A DNA stretch of 64,000 nt from Sulfitobacter sp. SK012 (GCF_003352085.1 NZ_CP025804.1:3472001-3536000); one strand, 5' to 3'. Counted from the stretch's first letter, positions 9,219 to 18,544 are shown. The notes: generated by a model from the letters alone, not told the origin. Program-made: numbers and translations.

Positions 9219-9668
9219 ATGGAACTGACAATCAAAGATCGGCCTGCTAAATTTGGGTTGGCTGGGTTCATGCTGGGAATTGCAAGTCTTGTGGTTATTC
9301 TCATACAACTCTCTGCATTTTTTGAGCCGCAAGAGAAGAGTAGCGGTACTGTCATTGGTGAGATTGCAGCAGAAATTAAGCAATCAGCCGCGCGTGCATT
9401 GGCACGGGAGCCAGCCCCAAAACCCACTCCGCCGCCCCAAGACTATAGTCAGTTCATTACAATTGCCGCGCTATGTGTGGCGGGTATTGCGGTAGTTCTT
9501 GGCGGCATAGGATTATACCGAAACGAACCACACCGGCTTTCATTTATGGCCGTTGGTATCGGCGTTTCAGCGCTTGTTATGCATTATGTGTTCTGGTTGG
9601 CGATCCTGATTTGTGGCGTGGCCTTGCTCATCAGTATTATCGGAAATCTCGATAGTATTTTCGACTAG
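9219..9668 (+). CDS. Small inner-membrane protein, unknown function
   Basis: A 149-residue protein from ATG 9219, with GAAAGAG 8 bp upstream; an in-frame GTG at 9123 would add 32 non-conserved-looking residues. Hydrophobic segments lie at about residues 14-34 (LAGFMLGIASLVVILIQL), 85-102 and 108-145. A proline-rich cytosolic or periplasmic loop (PAPKPTPPPQ) lies between the first and second. I recognise no family. It lies between two copies of the dispersed repeat with no operon partner. Confidence 0.6.
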   Translation: MELTIKDRPAKFGLAGFMLGIASLVVILIQLSAFFEPQEKSSGTVIGEIAAEIKQSAARALAREPAPKPTPPPQDYSQFITIAALCVAGIAVVLGGIGLYRNEPHRLSFMAVGIGVSALVMHYVFWLAILICGVALLISIIGNLDSIFD

Positions 9669-9714
9669 GCGCAGACACTGTCATCTACAAAACGGACATT
9701 CGCCGTTCGGTACT

Positions 9715-9916
9715 TGATGGCAGCTAAGTCCCGCATAGCAGTCGCTGGTCCAGACCGCAGCGAAAGCCCGCTTTGAGACCCTTTTAGTTGAAATGTGCAT
9801 GGTGCAGAAATTGGGCCCAATCACTCGCCCACCAACGTCGCGAACGGCCCAAAGCTGCCATTCGCCCGCCAGTCATGATGCCGCAGTGCGGCCCGTCATA
9901 GGAGACATTCGCTGCG
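9715..9916. repeat. Dispersed repeat copy abutting the IS21 element
   Basis: Holds AAGTCCCGCATAGCAGTCGC, CGCAGCGAAAGCCCGC, ATGTGCATGGTGCAG and CGAACGGCCCAAAGC. It ends with an inverted CATTCGCTGCG directly against the left end of the IS21-type element at 9917. No gene lies between 9669 and the IS. Confidence 0.7.
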
Positions 9917-10016
9917 TGTGAATCCCGGAGACAAAATGGCCATGGAAATGGTTGGGTAATCTGACCGTCGCGGAGTAAAATTCCGCAATCTAACATCTGG
10001 TGCTGTCGAGCAACGG

Positions 10017-11525
10017 GTGGGGAAGATGTATTCTGTGGATTTGTACAGTCGGGTGCGCCGTGCGTGCCATGTCGAAGGTAAGAACAATAGTGAGGCGGCC
10101 CGTCTGTTTGGGATTGACCGCAAAACAGTGGCGAAGATTTTGAAGCATTCGGTTCCGCCGGGTTATCAAAGAACGACCGCGCCAGTTCGTCCGAAGTTGG
10201 ATCCGTTCATTGGGATAATTGATCAGATCCTGAAAGACGATAAACGGGTCATCAAAAAGCAACGCCACACAGCCAAACGTATTCATGCGCGATTGCGTGA
10301 TGAACATGGGTTCACTGGCGGGATCACCATCGTCACGGACTATGTTCGTGAGAAGCAGCGACGTACCCAAGAGGTGTTTGTTCCTCTGGTTCACACCCCT
10401 GGCCATGCTCAGGTCGATTTTGGCGAGACCCTTGGTGTGATTGGTGGTGTTGAACGAAAGCTGCATTACATTGCGATATCGTTGCCGCATTCGGATGCGT
10501 TCTTCATGAAGGCATATCCGGCAGAAACGACAGAAGCCTTCTGTGATGGTCACAACGCTGCGTTTGCGTTCTTCGGTGGTGTGCCCTTGTCGGCACTGTA
10601 CGATAACACCGTGATAGCGGTTGCAAAGATCTTGGGAGGAGGCAAGCGGATCCGGACCAGAACTTTCTCGGAACTACAATCGCATTATCTGTTTGAGGAC
10701 CGGTTTGGCCGCCCTGGTAAAGGTAACGACAAAGGTAATGTCGAAGGTGTCATTGGCTACGGACGGAGGAACTTCCTAATCCCTGCTCCCCGGTTCGATA
10801 GTTTTGATGCTTTGAACGCCTGGTTGGAGGAACAATGTTTGAAGCGTCAGGACGATGTTGTTCGCGGGCATAGTGAGAGTATTGGTGAACGGTTGCTACG
10901 AGACCTGGACGCGTTGATGGCATTGCCCCCAACACCTTACGATGCGTGTGATAAGGTCAGTACTCGGGCAACTTCAATATCGATGATCCGTTATCGCAAT
11001 AACGATTACTCCGTCCCTGTCGCCTTTGCCCATCATGAGGTTCAGGTACGCGGCTATGTCCATGAGGTCGTGATCGGCTGTGGGACCGAGATTGTCGCCC
11101 GACATCGACGATCTTACGAGAAGGCAGATATGATTTTCGACCCGATGCATTACTTGCCATTGTTGGAGCAGAAGGTTGGTGCTCTCGACCAGGCGGCACC
11201 CTTGCAGGGTTGGGATCTGCCCGATGCGTTCACGACCCTTCATCGATTGTTGGAAGCCCGCATGGGTAAGGCGGGGAAGCGCGAATATGTTCAGATCTTG
11301 CGACTATTGGAAACCTTCGAGATGGAGCACGTTCATGCTGCAATCAAACAAGCCTTGGACCTGGGCGCACTTGGCTACGATGCGATCAAGCATCTGATCC
11401 TTTGCCGGATTGAGCGTCGTCCGCCTAGGCTTGATCTCGATATCTATCCTTATCTGCCGAAAGCGGTGGTTGAGACGACAAAGCCTTCCAGCTATGCCGT
11501 GCTGTTGTCCGAGGTGGCCGCATGA
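10017..11525 (+). CDS. istA: IS21 family transposase IstA
   Basis: DDE transposase of 502 residues (GTG 10017; ATG 10026 gives 499). The N-terminal HTH is seen in SEAARLFGIDRKTVAKILK. The rve integrase core contains the first catalytic Asp in HAQVDFGETLG (about residue 140), the second in SALYDNTVIAV (about residue 200) and the Glu in GKGNDKGNVEGVIGY. The C-terminal Mu-transposase-type domain follows. It overlaps istB by ATGA, the usual coupling in this family. The frame is intact, so the element may be active. Confidence 0.95.
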   Translation: MGKMYSVDLYSRVRRACHVEGKNNSEAARLFGIDRKTVAKILKHSVPPGYQRTTAPVRPKLDPFIGIIDQILKDDKRVIKKQRHTAKRIHARLRDEHGFTGGITIVTDYVREKQRRTQEVFVPLVHTPGHAQVDFGETLGVIGGVERKLHYIAISLPHSDAFFMKAYPAETTEAFCDGHNAAFAFFGGVPLSALYDNTVIAVAKILGGGKRIRTRTFSELQSHYLFEDRFGRPGKGNDKGNVEGVIGYGRRNFLIPAPRFDSFDALNAWLEEQCLKRQDDVVRGHSESIGERLLRDLDALMALPPTPYDACDKVSTRATSISMIRYRNNDYSVPVAFAHHEVQVRGYVHEVVIGCGTEIVARHRRSYEKADMIFDPMHYLPLLEQKVGALDQAAPLQGWDLPDAFTTLHRLLEARMGKAGKREYVQILRLLETFEMEHVHAAIKQALDLGALGYDAIKHLILCRIERRPPRLDLDIYPYLPKAVVETTKPSSYAVLLSEVAA

Positions 11526-12286
11526 ACGATACTGTTACTGATACACCGCAGGTTCTGCTCAGGCATCACCTGACCAAACTTCGGCTGCCAACCTTCCAAA
11601 GCGAATACACCAAACAGGCCCAACAATGCGCCGCAGAGAACAAGGATCATGTCCAATATCTCCTGCGCTTGTGTGAGCTGGAGCTGATCGAACGTGAGCG
11701 ACGGATGGTAGAGCGGCGTATCAAAGCCGCGAAGTTTCCGGCAACCAAGAGCCTGGATAGCTTTGACTTCAAAACGATCCCGTCACTGAACAAGGTGCTG
11801 GTGATGGAATTGGCCCGCTGCGAGTACACCGCAAAGCGTCAAAACGTTATCGCGCTAGGACCAAGTGGGACCGGTAAAACACATGTTGCTCTCGGCCTTG
11901 GACTGGCAGCTTGCCAAAAGGGCTTGAAGGTACGTTTCACCACAGCCGCTGCACTGGTTCATGAAATGATCGAGGCAGTTGACGAACGCCGACTGCAACG
12001 ACACCAAAAACAACTAGCAGCCCAAGATTTGCTGATCATTGACGAACTTGGGTTCGTGCCACTCTCCAAGACCGGGGCCGAGTTGCTGTTCGAAGTGATC
12101 AGTCAACGATATGAACGCGGCTCCATCATCATCACATCCAACCTGCCGTTCGATGAATGGACAGAGGTCTTCGGATCAGAACGCCTCACGGGTGCCATCC
12201 TCGACCGCCTGACACACCACGTCCATATCCTGGAGATGAATGGTGAAAGCTATCGGCTGAACCAAAGCCGAAACCGCACAGCCTGA
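11522..12286 (+). CDS. istB: IS21 helper ATPase IstB
   Basis: AAA+ ATPase of 254 residues, related to DnaC, that regulates IstA and target choice. Walker A is GPSGTGKTH (about residue 113), Walker B is LLIIDELGF (about residue 168), and the arginine-bearing SERLTGAILDRLTHH segment lies near the C-terminus. Its start overlaps the istA stop. The frame is complete. Confidence 0.95.
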   Translation: MNDTVTDTPQVLLRHHLTKLRLPTFQSEYTKQAQQCAAENKDHVQYLLRLCELELIERERRMVERRIKAAKFPATKSLDSFDFKTIPSLNKVLVMELARCEYTAKRQNVIALGPSGTGKTHVALGLGLAACQKGLKVRFTTAAALVHEMIEAVDERRLQRHQKQLAAQDLLIIDELGFVPLSKTGAELLFEVISQRYERGSIIITSNLPFDEWTEVFGSERLTGAILDRLTHHVHILEMNGESYRLNQSRNRTA

Positions 12287-12362
12287 ACAAACCCAACTGA
12301 AGCCAAGGAGCTGACAAATTGGCCAATTTCTCTCCGGGACGCTGACCGATTTTACTCCGGGA

Positions 12363-13538
12363 TTGACAGCAGGCCTTGAGCGATTGGACAAATTCGCCTC
12401 GCGGACTGGCGCGCATTACGCATCTCAACGCAATTATGATTATGGTCCGGCTTATCGCAATTCGGTCTCCTCGCTCTCTCCTTGGATCCGTCACAGGCTG
12501 ATCACCGAAGAAGAGGTGCTCACTCACACGCTCGCGCGCCATAGCCCTGCAGTGGCGATGAAGTTCATCCAAGAAGTGTTTTGGCGCGGTTATTTCAAAG
12601 GATGGCTAGAGCAACACCCAAGTGTTTGGCACCGTTACCAAAGCGGTCTTCAGGATGCGTTGAATGCTGTTGAAAGCGACATTCACCGAAAGACAGATTG
12701 TGACGACGCGATGGCGGGACGCACTGGCATAGCGTGTTTTGACCAATGGTGTGACGAACTCAAGGCGACCGGTTATTTGCACAATCATGCGAGAATGTGG
12801 TTCGCTTCGATCTGGATATTCACACTGCGCTTGCCGTGGGAGTTGGGAGCAGACTTTTTCCTACGTCATCTCATTGATGGTGATCCCGCGGCAAACACGC
12901 TCAGCTGGCGCTGGATTGGCGGGTTGCACACCAAAGGGAAAACATACCTGGCGCGCCCCTCAAACATCGCAAATTACACCGATGGCCGGTTTGACCCCGT
13001 TGGTGAATTGGCGCTGATTGCTGAGCCCTTAACCGAGAGCTTTGATCATCCGTTCGTTTCGCATTCTCCACCACAGCCGACACCGCAGGATGACTTTCTG
13101 ATGTTGGTCACGCCCGAAGACTGTAGGGTTGAAAACTCCATTTCTGGTACACCTTCCGGAGTGCTGGGTCTGGTTCTTGCCGCCGAGCCAAACCAGAGCG
13201 ATCGAATACATGCGTTCAAAAAGGGCGCTGTTGAAGATGCCATTGCACGATTGAGTGTAGGCTGCACCGTTACTTCCGCCACTAACTGGAGCACAGTCAT
13301 CATTGAGGCGGCTGAACGCGCTGGCGTAACTCAAGTTGTTACCCCGTACGCTCCTATCGGTCCCACCGCGACACAGTTAGAAGCAACTCGTGATGCGCTC
13401 AGGTCTGTCGGGATTCAACTGCATCAAAAACAGCGCGCCTATGACACACTCACATGGCCTCACGCCACTAAGGGGTTTTTCAAATTGAAAAAGAAAATCC
13501 CAACCATCCTTACCGACCTCGGACTTGCGGATGCATAA
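12363..13538 (+). CDS. FAD-binding photolyase-like protein, 5' end replaced by IS21
   Basis: A 391-residue frame whose apparent TTG start lies inside the IS21 right end (IS ends 12368), so the first residues and the native start are lost. Residues about 25-230 match the helical FAD-binding domain of cryptochrome/photolyases (SPWIRHRLITEEEV, FIQEVFWRGYFKGW, WWIGGLHTKGK-type segment). Residues about 250-391 look like an alpha/beta domain ending WPHATKGFFKLKKKIP. In photolyases that domain is N-terminal, so the order appears permuted. It precedes a DUF2805 gene and a complete photolyase. Translation may now depend on IS sequence, or the gene may be silent. Confidence 0.75.
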   Translation: MTAGLERLDKFASRTGAHYASQRNYDYGPAYRNSVSSLSPWIRHRLITEEEVLTHTLARHSPAVAMKFIQEVFWRGYFKGWLEQHPSVWHRYQSGLQDALNAVESDIHRKTDCDDAMAGRTGIACFDQWCDELKATGYLHNHARMWFASIWIFTLRLPWELGADFFLRHLIDGDPAANTLSWRWIGGLHTKGKTYLARPSNIANYTDGRFDPVGELALIAEPLTESFDHPFVSHSPPQPTPQDDFLMLVTPEDCRVENSISGTPSGVLGLVLAAEPNQSDRIHAFKKGAVEDAIARLSVGCTVTSATNWSTVIIEAAERAGVTQVVTPYAPIGPTATQLEATRDALRSVGIQLHQKQRAYDTLTWPHATKGFFKLKKKIPTILTDLGLADA

Positions 13539-13591
13539 GCAAAAAAACTAACCCTACTTGTCTTTGGGGGGCATCCGACTAAGTCACGCCT

Positions 13592-13807
13592 ATGAGAAAA
13601 ACAACAAACCTGCCACCAGAACATATCAGCGAAATCATAGAAATGGCGCTGTCGGATCACGTCAGCTTTGCAGATATTAAGGCTCAATATGGGATCAGCG
13701 ACAAACAAGTGAAAACGCTGATGCGCCATGAGCTTAAAAGCAGCAGCTACAAGACTTGGCGCAAACGGGTGCGCGATTTTGGAGAACGCAGAGAAGTCTA
13801 TAAATAG
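13592..13807 (+). CDS. DUF2805 / TIGR03643 family small protein
   Basis: A 71-residue protein with a predicted HTH-like fold (ISEIIEMALSDHVSFADIKAQYGISDKQV) and a basic C-terminal half (RHELKSSSYKTWRKRVRDFGERREVYK). The family is commonly encoded beside photolyase/cryptochrome genes, as here between two of them. The length is usual for the family. Function is unknown; the shape suggests DNA binding or association with the repair enzyme. Confidence 0.85.
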   Translation: MRKTTNLPPEHISEIIEMALSDHVSFADIKAQYGISDKQVKTLMRHELKSSSYKTWRKRVRDFGERREVYK

Positions 13808-13836
13808 GCATCAACTAATCAAAAGGCCAAATTCTA

Positions 13837-15381
13837 ATGTCACATGCGCCCAGCATCGTTTGGTTCAAACGTGATCTTAGGATCAATGACCACGCTCCTT
13901 TGTTGGCAGCCTCTCAGTCGAACGCCCCAATCATACCACTTTATATTGTTGAACCGGAGTATTGGCAGCAGCCTTTTGCATCACGTCGGCATTGGCATTT
14001 CATCCGTGATTGTCTGGTCGATCTGAACACAGCTTTAACTGGTTTGGGCCAACCGCTGATCATTGAAATTGGTGAGGCCGTTGATGTCATCGATAAGCTT
14101 CACACGCGCTACCGCATCAGCGACATGTATGCGCATGAAGAAACGGGAAACTCTTGGACTTATGAGCGAGATGTCGCGGTCGAGAAACTCTGTTTGGCGA
14201 ATAATATCGCGCTTCATGAGTTTCCCACGAACGGAGTTGTACGGAGACTGCGCAGTCGCAATGACTGGTCTAAAACGAGAAACGCCCGCATGGCTGAAAA
14301 CATACACGCAAAGCCAGATAGCCTTGTCCCAACACTGGGTTGCGGCTCTGAAATACTGCCAGATAATGATGACAAGATGTTTGGGAATAAACCAACCGGC
14401 AAGGTCCAAAAAGGCGGTCGGATAGCGGCGGTCACTGACTTGCGCAGCTTCCTAAATCATCGCTCTCAAAAATATCTCTACCACATCTCAGCACCCATCT
14501 TGTCCGAAGTTCATTGCTCAAGGCTTTCAACGCACCTTGCATGGGGATCGCTATCGGTTCGTGAGGTCGTGCATTCTATTGCCAAACGCCGCACCCAACT
14601 TTCTTCAATAGAAAAGAAGAGCTTTGGGCGGAATCTGAGCGCATTCGGATCACGACTTGCATGGCGCTGTCACTTTATTCAGAAAATTGAGGATCAGCCA
14701 GAAATCGAAACGCGTTGTATGCATCCGGCATTCGAAGGATTGCGCGAGCATGACCACAATCAGGCCCATTATCTAGCATGGACAACAGGGCAAACGGGGT
14801 ACCCTTTCATTGATGCTTGCATGCGCAGCTTGATAGCGGAAGGTTGGATTACCTTCCGAATGCGAGCCATGTTGGTGAGTTTTGCCAGCTATCAACTGTG
14901 GTTGGATTGGCGTGTAACTGGACATCACTTAGCGCGATTATTCACCGACTATGAGCCAGGGATTCACTACAGCCAACTCCAAATGCAATCAGGTGTCACG
15001 GGTATCAATACGATGCGTGTGTATAATCCCATCAAACAGTCTTTGGAGCATGACTCAACGGGCGGGTTCATTCGAAATTGGGTGCCAGAATTAGAGAACG
15101 TTCCGGATGAGTTTATTCACGAGCCTTGGAAGTGGGAGAAGACATTGATTGACGACCGTGATTTTGAACTTGGCCACGACTACCCTGCGCCGATTGTTGA
15201 TCATGTGATCGCTGCAAGAACGGCGAAACAAACGATTGCCGCTATTCGCAAAGGCCAAGAATTCCGCCTGTCGGCCGATGCTGTGTTTCAAAAGCTGGGA
15301 AGCCGGAAGCCCACATCCAAAAAGAGAAATAGGAGCGAAGACAAGGATCAGTTGTCTTTGTTCAAAAAGTTATATCCCTAA
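13837..15381 (+). CDS. Cryptochrome/deoxyribodipyrimidine photolyase family protein
   Basis: A 514-residue flavoprotein that should repair UV-induced pyrimidine dimers with blue light. The N-terminal alpha/beta antenna domain begins [19 protein letters not shown]. The C-terminal FAD-binding domain holds [46 protein letters not shown] and the FAD/substrate segment [22 protein letters not shown]. It lies 29 bp after the DUF2805 gene, so the photolyase-like gene, DUF2805 and this gene probably form one operon. A lysine/arginine-rich tail ([10 protein letters not shown]) closes the protein. Whether it is a photolyase or a photoreceptor cannot be told from motifs alone. Confidence 0.9.
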   Translation: MSHAPSIVWFKRDLRINDHAPLLAASQSNAPIIPLYIVEPEYWQQPFASRRHWHFIRDCLVDLNTALTGLGQPLIIEIGEAVDVIDKLHTRYRISDMYAHEETGNSWTYERDVAVEKLCLANNIALHEFPTNGVVRRLRSRNDWSKTRNARMAENIHAKPDSLVPTLGCGSEILPDNDDKMFGNKPTGKVQKGGRIAAVTDLRSFLNHRSQKYLYHISAPILSEVHCSRLSTHLAWGSLSVREVVHSIAKRRTQLSSIEKKSFGRNLSAFGSRLAWRCHFIQKIEDQPEIETRCMHPAFEGLREHDHNQAHYLAWTTGQTGYPFIDACMRSLIAEGWITFRMRAMLVSFASYQLWLDWRVTGHHLARLFTDYEPGIHYSQLQMQSGVTGINTMRVYNPIKQSLEHDSTGGFIRNWVPELENVPDEFIHEPWKWEKTLIDDRDFELGHDYPAPIVDHVIAARTAKQTIAAIRKGQEFRLSADAVFQKLGSRKPTSKKRNRSEDKDQLSLFKKLYP

Positions 15382-15419
15382 ACTGATGGTTCCCAACCCA
15401 AAGCAGTCATTGCTTTGCT

Positions 15420-15660
15420 TGATGTTAAAGTCCGTTTTATCCCGCACAGCAGACCTCTGTCCAAGCCGCAGCGAAAGTCCGGATTCCGCCCTTAGTGTCG
15501 ACATGTGCATGGCGCAGCAATCGGGCCGCTTCCCTCTTCGTTCATGGTCGCGAACGGCCCATAGCGGACCTTGATGGCCTTTGCAGCGAACGGCAGGTCT
15601 GAGCCCAATGTGACCGATGCCGCAAACGCTACAGATCACCGCAAAGGGCCCAGAGCAGTC
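15420..15660. repeat. Dispersed repeat copy
   Basis: Contains in order ATCCCGCACAGCAGACCTC, CGCAGCGAAAGTCCGG, CCGCCCTTAGTGTCGACATG, CATGGCGCAGCAATCGG, CGAACGGCCCATAGCGGACC and GAGCCCAATGTGACCGATGC. One of the most complete copies, and a useful reference for the uninterrupted order of modules. Confidence 0.75.
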
Positions 15661-15699
15661 ATATGTGCACTTCGCAGCGGACATCAACTATCTATTCTG

Positions 15700-15963
15700 C
15701 CGCGCAAACACTCGAAGGGCTGCCGTTTTGTTTTATCAGCGCCAGTATAATCGGTCACATTGGGCTGCGGTGATGAAGAAACGGATCGGACGTCCGCTGG
15801 TGTCTGTGACCGCGTGCAGCGTTGTATTCATGCTACCCGAGCCACTACTGCTAACGCAAAGTTGGAAATGGCTCCGCGGTCTGCGACGGTCTCCTCCCAG
15901 ATAACGGAGACTGCGGAGCCTGGCAGTGTTAAGGCCAAACACTGCAGGTGTGTTGGTTAACAA
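15700..15963 (-). pseudogene. IS5-type transposase remnant, frameshifted
   Basis: The minus strand encodes LHAVTDTSGRPIRFF, a strongly conserved IS5-family transposase segment. It then continues as AAQCDRLYWR and stops. Shifting one base restores NVTDYTGADKT, the expected continuation (family pattern VSDYTGA), so a frameshift lies near 15745. Only about 80 codons remain and no ends are visible. This is a dead fragment. Confidence 0.7.
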
Positions 15964-16089
15964 GAGCTCTCAAAGAATTCAAATCTTAAAAAATATGCCT
16001 AAAAAACAGGCGATCGCTGCTTTGCAGAAAATGCATTGCTGCAATGCAGCATTTGCAGTTGAAAAACTTGGCGACCGCGCTCAATTAGG

Positions 16090-16175
16090 ATGTAACGCGG
16101 GTCCAAACCTCCTCCCTTGGATCAGCGTAGAGTTTTGGCGGCGCACTATCCTCCTGGTGCGTCGCCTTTTCTTTT
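16090..16175 (+). ncRNA. Candidate small RNA with CCUCC motifs and Rho-independent terminator
   Basis: A terminator at 16137-16175 (GGCGGCGCAC, loop, GTGCGTCGCC, then TTTTCTTTT) has no protein gene in front of it. The loop reads TATCCTCCTG, and a second anti-Shine-Dalgarno stretch ACCTCCTCCC lies at about 16107-16118. Unpaired CCUCC motifs, including one in the terminator loop, are typical of trans-acting alphaproteobacterial sRNAs. The 5' end is a guess; TTGAAA near 16059 could be a -35 element. Confidence 0.45.
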
Positions 16176-16341
16176 CTCAGGAAACCTGAGCTATCAGTTC
16201 CGCATTGATCAATATCGCTGTGCAATATTTCTGTGCAATGACCAAAGAAACCGCCTCTTCTTTGCTCACAGGCTTTGAATGCTCACTGCGGTTGGGGCTT
16301 AGGTCTATTAAAAGAGATGTTAATGCTGCTCCGTCCCAACT

Positions 16342-17019
16342 ATGGAATTAAGGTTTTTTGAGATTTATCGGCGCAGCGAGTACGTCTTTCTACTGTTGGA
16401 AGGTGCTGCATTTAGCATCGTGCTTACCTTAGCTGCAGCCTTTATCGGCTTTGCGTTTGCCTTGTTTTTATCCGGCGTACGCTTCGCGCAAATCCGCTAC
16501 CTCGAAACCGTCGCCACCTGCTATGTTGAGTTCATTCGCAACACGCCCTTGATCGTCCAGTTGTTCTTTGTTGCGTTTGGCCTGCCGATGCTCTTGGGGT
16601 ATCAATGGCCTTTCTGGGCACATGCCCTTTTGGCACTGACCCTGAATTTTTCGGCCTATTTTTCGGAAATTCTACGGGCAGGATATGGCACCGTCTCTGA
16701 CGGCCAACGCGAGGCTGCAGCAGCGCTAGGCCTGAGCAACATGTTGATTTTCATCAAGATAATTCTGCCGCAAGCAGTTGCCAAAATGTATCCCTCGCTT
16801 GCCAGCCAGTTCATCTTTTTGTTTCTGACGACCGGCGTGATTTCAGAAATCGGCGTGAATGACCTGACGCAGGCAGGCAAGTTCATCGACAGCAGAACGT
16901 TCCGCACATTCGAGGTCTTCTTTACCCTGACACTGCTCTACATCACGATTTCACTGGGTTTTAAGCTGCTTCTCGTGGGGCTACAGCGATACCTCTTTAC
17001 GTGGCAGGCCGCCCGATGA
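16342..17019 (+). CDS. Polar amino acid ABC transporter permease (first subunit)
   Basis: A 225-residue inner-membrane permease of the HisMQ/GlnP family with about five transmembrane helices. The EAA-loop signature that contacts the ATPase is GQREAAAALGLSNMLIFIKIILPQA at about residues 130-155. Its stop overlaps the ATG of a second permease (ATGA). No strong ribosome site precedes ATG 16342, so the start is moderately certain. The operon continues to a binding protein but includes no ATP-binding subunit, so an ATPase encoded elsewhere must be used. Substrate: a polar amino acid or related compound. Confidence 0.9.
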   Translation: MELRFFEIYRRSEYVFLLLEGAAFSIVLTLAAAFIGFAFALFLSGVRFAQIRYLETVATCYVEFIRNTPLIVQLFFVAFGLPMLLGYQWPFWAHALLALTLNFSAYFSEILRAGYGTVSDGQREAAAALGLSNMLIFIKIILPQAVAKMYPSLASQFIFLFLTTGVISEIGVNDLTQAGKFIDSRTFRTFEVFFTLTLLYITISLGFKLLLVGLQRYLFTWQAAR

Positions 17020-17720
17020 AGGACCTGTTCGTTTCCATATTCGGAGAGCCGCAAGGCGTGGTGCTGTTTCAGCTGCTTTTTGCGACGCAGTTCACCATCT
17101 ATTTGTCATTGATTGCATTTGTCGGTGGCGGGATCGTGGCAGCTTGCATCACCGTCTTGCGGATCATGCCGGTTAAAACGGCACGTTTCGTAGCCCAGTG
17201 CTACATCTGGTTTTTCCAGTCAGCACCTTTGCTCATGCTTTTGTTTCTTTTCGGGCTTGGTGTGCCGCGCCTGATCGGTGTTCAGGTCAACATCTGGGTC
17301 GCCGCAAGTTTGGCACTGACCCTGTATAGCAGCGCGTATCTGGCCGAAGTCTGGCGCGGCGCAATCCAAAGCCTGCCTGACGGGCAGTGGGAAGGCGCAG
17401 AAGCACTTGGACTGCGGTTCTTGCAGACGCTGCGGCTGGTCATCCTGCCACAAGCCTTTCGGGTATCGATTGCGCCAACTGTCGGGTTCTTGGTGCAGAT
17501 CATCAAAGGCACCTCACTAGCCTACATCATCGGATTCTCTGACTTGATGAGCATTGGCAAACGGTGGGCCAATGCGCCGGTTGAAGGCACAGAGCCTTTT
17601 ATCATCTATCCGCTAATGGCGCTGATCTATTTCGCGCTTTGCTTTCCCCTTTCTCGGCTGGCTTTACGGCTGGAAAAACGGCTCGGGACGGTGCCCAAAA
17701 CAGCACCCGTCGCGGCCTAA
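17016..17720 (+). CDS. Polar amino acid ABC transporter permease (second subunit)
   Basis: A 234-residue HisMQ-type permease. ATG 17016 overlaps the upstream stop as ATGA and is preferred over GTG 17001. The EAA loop is GQWEGAEALGLRFLQTLRLVILPQA. It pairs with the upstream permease as a heterodimer. It is followed after 27 bp by the periplasmic binding protein, so the order is permease-permease-receptor. Confidence 0.9.
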   Translation: MKDLFVSIFGEPQGVVLFQLLFATQFTIYLSLIAFVGGGIVAACITVLRIMPVKTARFVAQCYIWFFQSAPLLMLLFLFGLGVPRLIGVQVNIWVAASLALTLYSSAYLAEVWRGAIQSLPDGQWEGAEALGLRFLQTLRLVILPQAFRVSIAPTVGFLVQIIKGTSLAYIIGFSDLMSIGKRWANAPVEGTEPFIIYPLMALIYFALCFPLSRLALRLEKRLGTVPKTAPVAA

Positions 17721-17747
17721 ACCTCCTCAAATCAATAGGGACTTACC

Positions 17748-18533
17748 ATGAATAAACTTACCAAACTCTTTGCGGCGGCACTATTCTCACTCCCCGTAGT
17801 GGCGACACAAGCTACGGCTGACCTTGCTGACATCCTTGCTGCTGGAACGGTTAAAATCGCCATTCCAGAATCCTTTGCGCCGTTCGGGTCATTGGGGGCA
17901 TCAGGTGAATACGAAGGCTATGACGTTGATGTTGCCAAACTGATCGCTGCGGATCTGGGCGTGGAACTAGAACTTGTGCCGGTCACATCCAACCAACGTA
18001 TTCCGTTCCTTGAAACGGATCGCGTTGACCTTGTGATCGCGACAATGGGTGCCAACCCAGAGCGTGCGAAATCCATCTGGTTCTCTTCCGCTTATGCGCC
18101 GTTCTTTTCCGGTGTCTTTGCAGCCTCTGACAAATCCATCGCAAGCGTCGCCGATCTTGCTGGCATGTCGGTTGGCCTGACCGGTGGCACACTGGAAGAT
18201 CTGGAGCTGACGAATATCGCGCCCGAAACAACCGAGATCATCCGCTTTGGTGACAACGCCGCGACACGTGCGGCATTCGAATCCGGTCAGGTTGATGTCC
18301 TTGTCAGCGGGAACACGGTTGCCGCTGAAATCAGCGCCGCAAATGCGGACGCCGATATCGAAACAAAGTTCATTCTCAAGGAGTCTCCGGCCTTTATCGG
18401 CGTCAAGAAAGGCAACATCGACCTGCTGTTCTGGGTGAACACGTTCATCCTGCACAAGACCCTCGGCGGCGACTTGAACACCTTCTCGAACACATGGTTG
18501 GGCCAGGATCTGCCCGAACTGCCAAACCTGTAA
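17748..18533 (+). CDS. Amino acid ABC transporter substrate-binding protein (SBP_bac_3)
   Basis: Periplasmic receptor of 261 residues with a signal peptide (about 1-25, ending TQATA). The family 3 fold is shown by TVKIAIPESFAPFG, then GYDVDVAKLIAADLG, the LVIATMGANPERAKSIWFS hinge segment and a GGTLEDLEL loop. It is last in the operon with two permeases; GGGAC lies in the short gap. The ligand is likely a polar amino acid by family. The missing ATPase gene is notable. Confidence 0.9.
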   Translation: MNKLTKLFAAALFSLPVVATQATADLADILAAGTVKIAIPESFAPFGSLGASGEYEGYDVDVAKLIAADLGVELELVPVTSNQRIPFLETDRVDLVIATMGANPERAKSIWFSSAYAPFFSGVFAASDKSIASVADLAGMSVGLTGGTLEDLELTNIAPETTEIIRFGDNAATRAAFESGQVDVLVSGNTVAAEISAANADADIETKFILKESPAFIGVKKGNIDLLFWVNTFILHKTLGGDLNTFSNTWLGQDLPELPNL

Positions 18534-18544
18534 TCTCAAAAAAC

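Larger units (their letters stand above)
9917..12368 (+). mobile_element. IS21 family insertion sequence
   Basis: A 2.45-kb element with the istA-istB arrangement. Left end (plus strand) TGTGAATCCCGGAGACAAAA and right end (reverse complement) TGTCAATCCCGGAGTAAAAT match in their first dozen bases and begin with TG. Internal repeats of the same motif (CGCGGAGTAAAATT near 9970; CCCGGAGAGAAATT in reverse near 12325) are typical of IS21 termini. No clear target duplication is visible: the left flank is repeat DNA and the right flank is photolyase-like coding sequence, suggesting a later deletion or rearrangement. Confidence 0.85.
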
